A stretch of DNA of 64,000 nucleotides. Origin: Paragorgia papillata. Taxonomy: Eukaryota > Cnidaria > Anthozoa > Scleralcyonacea > Coralliidae. The first letter of the stretch is position 1. Each line of letters starts with the position of its first letter. The DNA lies in NCBI GenBank assembly GCA_035771165.1, contig JAWNZC010000349.1:806001-870000 (forward strand), read 5' to 3'. The notes under the pieces are model-generated. The model saw nothing but the letters and a program-made list of their open reading frames with translations. It was not told where the DNA came from and searched no databases. Made by a program: the position numbers and the translations under genes. Below are positions 42,301 to 54,300 of this stretch, piece by piece.

Positions 42301-45300
42301 TCAACCAACTTGTATACTCGATTGTAAATTGAATAAATCTATCCTCATTAGAAAGTAAGGGCTCTTAAAATATTGTTAAAAAAGTGGTCTCTTTCGACGA
42401 CTGATTCTCTTTTGTCCTTCACTTCTCTCTCCCCTCGTTCAAGGTTTTTGTGCGACAACGACACGGACTGCCCAGAAGGCGAGGACGAGCTGCTGGAGAA
42501 CTGCCCGACTACGCCTTTACCATGCGAGTTCGTTTGCTTGAACGGTAGCTGTATTCCGCGATCACGTGTCTGTGATTATTTCAAGGATTGTGCAACCGGC
42601 GAAGATGAAGGAAACTGTGCGTCTTGTCCTAGTGGAACATGGAAATGCTCTTCAAATGGACAATGTATTCAACTATCACTTCTTTGTGATGGCGCTCCTG
42701 ATTGTCCTGGCGCCGAGGATGAATCCAGTTTCTGTGTGGCACCGACCAGTGTGTTCACACCCACGAAATCGACGAAGACAACGGCTTTTACTGAAATAAC
42801 GACGCCTTTTACGACCCTTTCCACACTTGCGCCAACATGTGTCTACAATAGCACCACATACAAGGTACGTAGGTTAGAAGTTTAGTCGCTTGGCTGCAAG
42901 CATGTGAGCTGCGCGTATATAATTTGTCATTCTTGTGTTTGATGCGAGCAATAGACCTTTACGCATGAAGTGAATGGATCACGTGATCTTCCTTTTTGAT
43001 TAATCTGATTGGCTAATGTTCAAAGTTGTCCGAAGTTTTGGATGTCCGACGTTTTGCGAGAGGCAATCAATTCTCTCAACGCGTTATCCACGCACGTCAT
43101 GCGGAAAGGTCTATTGGTCTTCCTTGCGATAGCTGGCGCAAATATATTTTGCGCGAACGAAAAACTTTCCCCTCAAAATGCTCTGGTTTTTCGTTTTAGG
43201 GGGTGTTTATATGGAGGCGAGCCAGCCTGGGTACCCGAACTAGCCCGCTTTGGCGAGATGATTTTTATTCATGCCAACCCGGCTATATAGGCGAGCTTGT
43301 CCTTCTCATTAGAAGGACAAGCTCGCCTATATAGCCGGGTTGGCGTCATTTATCAGTTCTGGCAAGACGCGAAATCTCATTGTTTTAAATGTGAACCGTA
43401 CACGAATAAGCAGAACTTGTATATTGTTAATATTGTCGAAAAATCTGATCAAAACAAATTTTGTCACGTGCACGGAGCTTTTAGTGCCATCCCGGGTAGG
43501 TGAGCCAGCCCGGTCAATCGTGTTTACTTGGGAAAAACAGCCCGGGTAACCGAGACCGGAGACAGAAAGCGAGATCTCGGCTAGGCGGCCTCACTCGGCT
43601 CGTATAAACGCAAGATGATAAACGAATAAAGTTGTCCCTCACAAGATGATAATTAACCAGAAATAATAGCACAAGTAATTGATCTCGTCAAATCGGGCTA
43701 GCCCGGGTACCCGGGCTGGCTCGTCTCCATATAAACACCCTCTTATCCGATTTTGTTTATTCAAAGTGACCAGGAATGCTGGAAAAGTGGTCGTAACTAG
43801 AGCTGTCACTTACGAGAACTCGAAAACAGTCCAGTTTGTAAATTTTAAAGCGGTCGTTGAGCTGGTCACTTACGAGGGTGTCGCGAGGAGGACTTCAACT
43901 GTAATTAGTCCCTTTGGAAAACAAACTCACTTTTTATATTTTGTTTATAGGAAGGTCAAACCTGGTGGAAGGAACCCTGCTGGAAATGCGAGTGCCTAAG
44001 CAACAGAAGTGTATCTTGTGAACGGAGCTGTCTTATTCTCCATTGCCCAGAAGTATGTATCGTTAACTTTACTAATGAGCCATTTGCACGATGACGTAAA
44101 ATAGCGTTGAGTGACTACAACTACCAGAATGCTTCTCTAGCATCCTAGTGCTGATAAATAGAGGATACTGACAAAGCATTCTGGTAGTTGTAGTCGCCCA
44201 ACGCTATTTTACGTCATCGTGCAAATGGCTTATTAACCCTTTCCCGTCGGTGGGTTTTCCCGTCAGACGTGTAAAATCGTCTGGCGTTTAAACGAGCAAC
44301 AAATTGCTGCAACATTGTTGCGTTGCAAGTTGAATAGCGTTGCCGCAAATAGCGTTGCCGCACGTTGCCGCACGTATTACCACCCACCATAAACATTGTC
44401 AGGCAACAATGATTTTGTTGCAAGTTGATATCGGTATGTTGCAGCAAGTAGAACTGGAGTCTATTTTTTTTAAACAAATTTTTTCAACTTACAACAAAAT
44501 CATTATTGCGTAACAATGTATAAGGTGGTTGGTAATACGTGCAACAAAGTTGCGTTGCAAGTTGAAGAAAAATAGGTACGCAATGCGTACATGTGACTAC
44601 CGCTGTTAAACACGGAAAGAAACAACTTCGTACCCAGGGCCATATGTAGGGAAATGTGCCAAGATGGCGAATAAAACAAAATGGCGGGAACAAATGGCCC
44701 TGGTGGAGGCTAGCTCAAAATGCGCAGTATATTGCGCATTTTATTAACTAGAACTCAGTTCTTTACACAGTAATTATACCTAATTACACCTAATTATTGC
44801 ATGGTTTAAAATATAATTTCCCGTGCCGAGTGCAGGAACAACCGACAAGGTCAAAATACAATTCTTAAAAAAACAAAAAACTAAATCAAACCTGATTTAC
44901 GCCATAAGCTCTTGACCAATCGGAGGCTGAGATAGCCTAGCCTCCACCAGGGCCATTTGTTCCCGCCATCTTGGCCCAGTTCCCTACAAATGGCCCTGGG
45001 TACGAGGTTGGGAAAGAAATAGAGGGACTTAAGAAGCAACACATGAAAATATGTGAAAAGCACAGACACACAAAGAAATTGATAGTTATTTTAAATCATC
45101 TTATACATGTATTACTAATTTGAACATGGCACATACTATATATACATACATCTTAAGAAAAAATGAATGTCTACATCTCTACCACATATGGCGTCATTTC
45201 AACACAAGAACAAAAAAGGAGTAATTTTAAAATAACAAAACGCTCCGCTTTAGAGTTTAACAGGCTATCACTTTTAAATGTACATACTGAGTAACTTTGA

Positions 45301-48300
45301 CCACTCAAAATTAGACCGGAAATTATCTTACTATATACGCACAAGATTCCAAAGATAATTTATATCGTCAAACCGCTATATGATTACTTATACCCTCAAA
45401 CATACTGTTCTAAAATATAGCGGAGTATTTTCAACGTTTAGTTCCGTTTTAAATGCACTTTTTTTCTTTAATTGTCTTCGGGTATCGAGATGAATGCCGA
45501 GGTTCCGAAGTGGTAGATTTTTAAAAAAATTATTACCAAAATAAGGACATTTGAATGGTTCAAACCTTTTTATACGAATATTTAACACAAAATATTTAAC
45601 ATTTAATAAAATCTTTCATCTTTTCTAATTTATCAGTGTTTTGTATTAAAGGGTGAAAAAATTCAATATCCTGCCGAAGGGTGCTGCTTGTGTATCCCTG
45701 TTACAATTACACTTCCTCAAACCACTATTAAACATTCAACTGTAAAACTACTCACCACAACCAAAGCCACTACTGCTGTGCCACCTGTGACTACTAAAGT
45801 ATCAACTGCTGTGCCACCTGTGACTACTAAAGTATCAACTGCTGTGCCACCTGTGACTACTAAAGTATCTACTGCTGTGCCACCTGCGACTACTAAAGTA
45901 TCTACTGCTGTGCCACCTGTGACTACTAAAGTATCTACTGCTGTGCCACCTGTGACTACTAAAGTATCTACTGCTGTGCCACCTGCGACTACTAAAGTAT
46001 CTACTGCTGTGCCACCTGCGACTACTAAAGTATCTACTGCTGTGCCACCTGCGACTACTAAAGTATCAACTGCTGTGCCACCTGCGACTACTAAACTATC
46101 AACTGCTGTGCCACCTGCGACTACTAAACTATCTACTGCTGTGCCACCTGTGACTACTAAAGTATCAACTGCTGTGCCACCTGCGACTACTAAAGTATCT
46201 ACTGCTGTGCCACCTGCGACTACTAAACTATCTACTGCTGTGCCACCTGTGACTACTAAAGTATCAACTGCTGTGCCACCTGCGACTACTAAAGTATCAA
46301 CTGCTGTGCCACCTGTGACTACTAAACTATCTACTGCTGTGCCACCTGCGACTACTAAACTATCAACTGCTGTGCCACCTGCGACTACTAAAGTATCAAC
46401 TGCTGTGCCACCTGTGACTACTAAACTATCTACTGCTGTGCCACCTGTGACTACTAAAGTATCAACTGCTGTGCCACCTGTGACTACTAAAGTATCGACT
46501 GCGGTGCCACCTGCGCCTACTAATGTTTCTACTGCTGTGCCACCTGTGACTACTAAAATATCCACTGTTGTATCACCTGTGACTACTGCTGTACCACCTG
46601 TGACTACTAAAGTATCAACTGCTGTGACTACTAAAGTATCAACTGCCGTGCCACCTGCGCCTACTAATTTCTCTACTGCTGTGCCACCTGTGACTACTAA
46701 AGTATCAACTGCTGTGCCACCTGCGACTACTAAAGTATCTACTGCTGGGCCACCTGTGACTACTAATGTCTCTACTGCTGTGCCACCTGTGACTACTAAA
46801 GTATCTACTGCTGTGCCACCTGTGACTACTAAACTATCTACTGCTGTACCACCTGCGACTACTAAACTATCTAGTGCTGTGCCACCTGCGACTACTAAAG
46901 TATCTACTGCTGTGCCACCTGCGACTACTAAAGTATCTACTGCTGTGCCACCTGCGACTACTAAACTATCTACTGCTGTGCCACCTGTGACTACTAAAGT
47001 ATCAACTGCTGTGCCACCTGCGACTACTAAAGTATCTACTGCTGTGCCACCTGTGACTACTAAACTATCTACTGCTGTGCCACCTGCGACTAGTAAAGTA
47101 TCTACTGCTGTGCCACCTGTGACTACTAAAGTATCTACTGCTGTACCACCTGTGACTACTAAAGTATCAACTGCTGTGCCACCTGTGACTACTAAAGTAT
47201 CTACTGCTGTACCACCTGTGACTACTAAACTATCTACTGCTGTGCCACCTGCGACTACTAAAGTATCTACTGCTGTACCACCTGTGACTACTAAAGTATC
47301 AACTGCTGTGCCACCTGCGACTACTAAAGTATCTACTGCTGTGCCACCTGCGACTACTAAACTATCTACTGCTGTGCCACCTGCTACTACTAAAGTATCT
47401 ACTGCTGTGCCACCTGTGACTACTAAAGTATCTACTGCTGTGTCACCTGTGACTACTAAAGTATCTACTGCTGTGCCACCTGCGACTACTAATGTTTCTA
47501 CTGCTGTGCCACCTGTGACTACTAAAGTATCTACTGCTGTACCACCTGTGACTACTAAAGTATCAACTGCTGTGCCACCTGCGACTACTAAAGTATCTAC
47601 TGCTGTGCCACCTGCGACTACTAAACTATCTACTGCTGTGCCACCTGCTACTACTAAAGTATCTACTGCTGTGCCACCTGTGACTACTAAAGTATCTACT
47701 GCTGTGTCACCTGTGACTACTAAAGTATCTACTGCTGTGCCACCTGCGACTACTAATGTTTCTACTGCTGTGCCACCTGTGACTACTAATGTCTCTACTG
47801 CTGTGCCACCTGCGACTACTAAAGTATCTACTGCTGTGACTACTAAACTATCTACTGCTGTACCACCTGCGACTACTAAACTATCTACTGCTGTGCCACC
47901 TGCGACTACTAAAGTATCTACTGCTGTGCCACCTGCGACTACTAAAGTATCTACTGCTGTGCCACCTGCGACTACTAAACTATCTACTGCTGTGCCACCT
48001 GTGACTACTAAAGTATCAACTGCTGTGCCACCTGCGATTACTAAAGTATCTACTGCTGTGCCACCTGTGACTACTAAACTATCTACTGCTGTGCCACCTG
48101 CGACTACTAAAGTATCTACTGCTGTGCCACCTGTGACTACTAAAGTATCTACTGCTGTACCACCTGTGACTACTAAAGTATCAACTGCTGTGCCACCTGT
48201 GACTACTAAAGTATCTACTGCTGTACCACCTGTGACTACTAAACTATCTACTGCTGTGCCACCTGCGACTACTAAAGTATCTACTGCTGTACCACCTGTG

Positions 48301-51300
48301 ACTACTAAAGTATCTACTGCTGTGCCACCTGCGACTACTAAAGTATCTACTGCTGTGCCACCTGCGACTACTAAACTATCTACTGCTGTGCCACCTGCTA
48401 CTACTAAAGTATCTACTGCTGTGCCACCTGTGACTACTAAAGTATCTACTGCTGTGTCACCTGTGACTACTAAAGTATCTACTGCTGTGCCACCTGCGAC
48501 TACTAATGTTTCTACTGCTGTGCCACCTGTGACTACTAAAGTATCTACTGCTGTGCCACCTGCGACTACTAAAGTATCTACTGCTGTGCCACCTGTGACT
48601 ACTAAAGTATCTACTGCTGTGCCACCTGTGACTAGTAAAGTATCAACTGCTGTGCCACCTGCGACTACTAAAGTATCAACTGCTGTGCCACCTGTGACTA
48701 CTAAAGTATCGACTGCTGTGCCACCTGTGACTACTAAAGTATCAACTGCTGTGCCTACTAAAGTATCAACTGCTGTGCCACCTGTGACTACTAAAGTATC
48801 AACTGCTGTGCCACCTGCGCCTACTAATGTTTCTACTGCTGTGCCACCTGTGACTACTAAAGTATCAACTGCTGTGCCACCTGCGCCTACTAATGTTTCT
48901 ACTGCTGTGCCACCTGCGACTACTAAAGTATCAACTGCTGTGCCACCTGTGACTACTAAAGTATCTACTGCTGTGTCACCTGTGACTACTAAAGTATCAA
49001 CTGCTGTCCCACCTGTGACTACTAAAGTATCAACTGCTGTGCCACCTGCGCCTACTAATGTTTCTACTGCTGTGCCACTTGTGACTACTAAAGTATCGTC
49101 TGTTGTATCACCTGTGACTACTGCTGTGCCACCTGTGACTACTAAAGTATCAACTGCTGTGCCACCTGCACCTACTAATGTTTCTACTGCTGTGCCACCT
49201 GTGACTACTAAAGTATCAACTGCTGTGCCACATGCGCCTACTAATGTTTCTACTGCTGTGCCACCTGTGACTACTAAAGTATCCACTGTTGTATCACCTG
49301 TGACTACTGCTGTGCCACCTGTGACTACTAAAGTATCAACTGCTGTGCCACCTGCGCCTACTAATGTTTCTACTGCTGTGCCACCTGTGACTACTAAAGT
49401 ATCTACTGCTGTGCCACCTGTGACTACTAAAGTATCAACTGCTGTGCCACCTGCGCCTACTAATGTTTCTACTGCTGTGCCACCTGTGTCTACTAAAGTA
49501 TCCACTGTTGTATCACCTGTGACTACTGCTGTACCACCTGTGACTACTTCTGTACCACCTGTGACTACGAAAGTATCAACTGCTGTGACTACTAAAGTAT
49601 CAACTGCCGTGCCACCTGCGCCTACTAATGTCTCTACTGCTGTGCCACCTGCGACTACTAAAGTATCTACTGCTGTGCCACCTGTGACTACTAAAGTATC
49701 TACTGCTGTGCCACCTGCGACTACTAATGTCTCTACTGCTGTGCCACCTGCGCCTACTAATGTCTCTACTGCTGTGCCACCTGCTACTACTAAAGTATCA
49801 ACTGCCGTGCCACCTGCGCCTACTAATTTCTCTACTGCTGTGCCACCTGCGACTACTAAAGTATCAACTGCTGTGCCACATGTGACTACTAAAGTATCTA
49901 CTGCTGTGTCACCTGCGCCTACTAATGTCTCTACTGCTGTGCCACCTGCGCCTACTAATGTCTCTACTGCTGTGCCACCTGCTACTACTAAAGTATCTAC
50001 TGCTGTGTCACCTGCGACTACTAAAGTATCAACTGCTGTGCCACCTGCGACTACTAAAGTATCTACTGCTGTGCCACCTGTGACTACTAAACTATCTACT
50101 GCTGTGCCACCTGCGCCTACTAATGTCTCTACTGCTGTGCCACCTGTAACTATTAAAGTATCAACTGCTGTGCCACCTGCGACTACTAAAGTATCTACTG
50201 CTGTGCCACCTGCGACTACTAAAGTATCTACTGCTGTGCCACCTGCGACTACTAAAGTATCTACTGCTGTGCCACCTGTGACTACTAAAGTGTCAACTGC
50301 TGTGCCACCTGCGCCTACTAATGTTTCTACTGCTGTGCCACCTGTGACTACTAAAGTATCCACTGTTGTATCACCTGTGACTACTGCTGTACCACCTGTG
50401 ACTACTAAAGTATCCACTGCTGTGACTACTAAAGTATCAACTGCTGTGACTACTAAAGTATCTACTGCTGTGCCACCTGCGACTACTAAAGTATCTACTG
50501 CTGTGCCACCTGCGACTACTAAAGTATCAACTGCTGTGCCACCTGTGACTACTAAAGTATCAACTGCCGTGCCACCTGCGCCTACTAATTTCTCTACTGC
50601 TGTGCCACCTGCGACTACTAAAGTATCAACTGCTGTGCCACATGTGACTACTAAAGTATCAACTGCTGTGCCACCTCCGCCTACTAAACTATCTACTGCT
50701 GTGCCACCTGTGACTACTAAAGTATCAACTGCTGTGCCACCTGCGACTACCAAAGTATCAACTGCTGTGCCACCTGCGCCTACTAATGTCTCTACTGCTG
50801 TGCCACCTGTGACTACTAAAGTATCAACTGTTGTGCCACCTGTGACTACTAAAGTATCAACTGCTGTGCCACCTGTGACTACTAAAGTATCTACTGCTGT
50901 GCCACCACCTGTCACTACCATTGTGCCTTCTGTTAAGCTGCCTTTGACCACCCAGATATCAACATCCATACCTACAAGTAAATATTTTAAATTTTTTTCA
51001 TTTCATCGCATTGCATGGTCTTTGGCTTGTATATTTTCTTTTCGTGGGAAACATTGCTCTTATTAATAATTGAACTGTCCTTTAAATGTGTATAGTGGGG
51101 CTTATCTTATTGATCAATAAGGATGAATCGCCTTTGCTAGTTGTCGATTCGTACTCCAAATGAAGTGAACAGTCCAGTTATGTACAACGATTATTACCTG
51201 AGCCTGGCTGTTTGAACTCATTAACTAGGCCTAAAATGTTTTGAACTTTAAATGAGTAGTGTGAGTAGGCCGTCTATTATTATTTTTATTATTTTATGAC

Positions 51301-54300
51301 GTTTGCTTGTAGTTTATTGAAATAGGGAATTTCCTTCCGTTTGTTAATCTTCTTAAAGTGCCTATGCAACGAACAATTTGGCCCAATATTTATAATTGTT
51401 TCGAAATACAAATTATGAAATATTTATTTAATAATTTTTATATTATTATATTTATTTTAACAATTAAATAATGAAATGGCTTTTATTTGCTTTTCATATC
51501 TTATCCTTTTTTGAGTTGCTGGGTATGTAGTGTCTAGTGTGAGCTATGATCTCCAAGTTCTGTGTTGGACAAAATCAAAAAAATGAACGATATTTTTGCA
51601 TTTGTTTACTAAACTGAATTAACTGTGCAGACCTGATCAGACTATTCATCCAGGGCGAGTCTACGTTAGATTCATTTTAGTCAAATCAATCTGTAGGTTG
51701 GTTTGAATTTTCGTTTTGTTTTTTACGCACAATTTGCGACGTCGTAACTCGAATTACATAATAACTCAAGTTCGCCTAAAATATAGAAGGCATGTAAGAA
51801 GCATTTTTCATTTAGTGTGTTTACACATACAATAAGACTAGTAAATTTTCGTTGCTTACTTTAAAGTGCCTATGGAACGAAATTTCCCCCCAGGTTTTTA
51901 TGATTGCATTTGAAAGAATACTTAAAATGACAAAGTAACATCTTTCATAGAATTTCGTTTCCTTGCTTCATTCTTGAGATATTCAGGTTTGTTTGATATG
52001 CAAATTCATCACACTGCATAATGACTTATTTGAAAACTATGATTTTCTTTGAGAGTACGTATCGGAAGTACTTAAGGCCCTTCTACACGGTACGATTGTC
52101 GTATACGATTGTCACTGATGTATGCGATTCACCGCCAATGGTGTAGATGTAGTTTTTTTGACATTCACCATCGAATCATGAAGAAGAATTGTGTACGTAC
52201 ACAAAATTGCATACGCCAGAATGACAATCGTATCGTGTTGATAGGTCTTTACATGTATGTAGCCATGACTGGTCACTAAACGTGCGTAGTTGTGTGTAAA
52301 ATATTTGGACCATCCTAAAATTGATGCTCTTTCAAAAAGTCATTATGCAATGCGATGTCATAAGTGTGACATTTGCACACCAAACAAACCTGAATATCGC
52401 CAGAATGAAGCAACGATGAAACGAAATTCTACAAAAGATGTTACTTTTTCATTTTAAGTGTTCTTTCAAATGCAATCATAAAAACTGGGGTGAAATTTCG
52501 TTGCATAGGCACTTTAATATGAGACTGAATTCAAATTGGGAATAAGGTTGACGATATAGCATTGCCACATCAATACGGCATTTTCACGATGACGTTAAGT
52601 GGATACAACTACTATAGAATGCTTTGTCAATATGCTCCGTCTATTAGCATTGGTATACTGGGGAAGTATTCTGGTAGTTGTAGTCGCCGAACACCATTGA
52701 TCCGTCATCGTGCAAATGGCTTATTTGATCAACACAGTCGACTGTTTTTGGACCATATTCCAGAGAAGAAATATATTGTCTGTGCAATCTACTGGGAAGA
52801 GCAAGATATTTGACGATGTTTTTTAGCAAATTATTTAGAATAACTTCGCCACCTTGTTTTCGAAGTGGCTTCATGTCCATTAATCATACGTTAATTTGAT
52901 TTTTAGCTCCCATGATGCAATGCGTAAATCTGACTTGCGCTTGCGTTAAGACATGCGCAAACCTAGCTGATCAATCGTTCAACTGTACTACTTGCCAACC
53001 TGGTTGCCAATGTCCAAACGGTACTGTCCTTCGGCAAGGAAATTGCGTTTCACCCGATGATCCAGTCTATGGTTGTCCATGCTATCACGATGGAAAAGTT
53101 TTTAAGGTATGGGGAACAAAGTATGGAGAAAGTTTGACGCAGAATAGTCGGAGATTGTTAATTTGTGTTTTCATATAACGATTTAATTAATTATTAATAA
53201 AGCGACTTTACTTTCTTTTTAGTTTGGCGAAACGTACGCAACCGAGAACTGCACGACGTGCGTTTGCCTTGCCGATGGATTCTCTTGTCAACAGACGTGC
53301 AATGTAACATGTGGACAGGTAATGTAATTATATAGTCGCGCGCACTATTAACATTAGACGTTCAGTCAAGGTCAAATGCTTAGAAATTGCGGTTTCAATT
53401 GACACATCCTTGTACATGTCCTTTCAGTCACTTTTCGGTCGGCATCGTTTTCGGTCTTTATCGAAATTTGTAGGCCTTTTTTCAGTGGATTTAAGACTTG
53501 TGTGGTTGTTGCCTCTTCTCGCTGCCACTTTTCTTCTTAGCCTTCCTTCTTGGGATCTTTTTCCATAGTATTGCTTTACCTGTATACCATTTTGGCAAAG
53601 ACTTCTTCCAGATCATGCTCCTTGATAAACGATTCCATTGGCTAACGCCACTTATAAACAAGATAAACAAGCCAACAGCTTGTTGCTATTGCTCTGATGA
53701 AGCATTATAGTTTAACGCAATTTTTGCAAGGCAATAGGACAATTTGTTTATATGATAAACAGAACAATACATGGATGCTTGGAAATATGAAATTTATTTC
53801 TCGTGTTGAACAGGATAACAGGATATGTCACTCGTTCGCTTCGCTCAATCGTGAGATATCCTGGTCAACACTCGAAATAAATTTCATATTTCCGCACATC
53901 CATGTATTATTCTCTATATAATTTGACCTATATTTTGCATGTTCCAGGGCTACGAGTTGAAACAACCAGTTAACAAATGCTGTCAGTGTGTCGTCGCAGG
54001 TAAGCTCAGTTTAATGAATCGATAATATTTTGTACAATTCTATGTACAGTTTAGTTTCAAGATGGAACTTTAGTTCATATTAATATTAGGTAATTCCTAT
54101 CAAAGTGCCAAAAATTATAAATATACAAAAAGCTCGAAGATGAGAAAGAAAAACTTATTATATAAATAACTAAAATCAAAACTATAAATTAAGAAGTTAT
54201 TTAGTCTATATGTAATAGGCTATCTTCTTTTGTTATAGCTATTTCCACTACTACTCCACCTACCAGCGTCCTGACTACTGTTCCAACTACAGCCGTGCCG

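Noticed and set aside
45717..50969. Minus-strand open frame of 1,750 codons ([11 protein letters not shown] repeats)
   Set aside because: The 33-bp unit is a multiple of three and has no stop in this antisense frame, so the frame stays open by periodicity. It has no start context, splice support or domain, and the plus-strand frame joins correctly to cysteine-rich exons on both sides.
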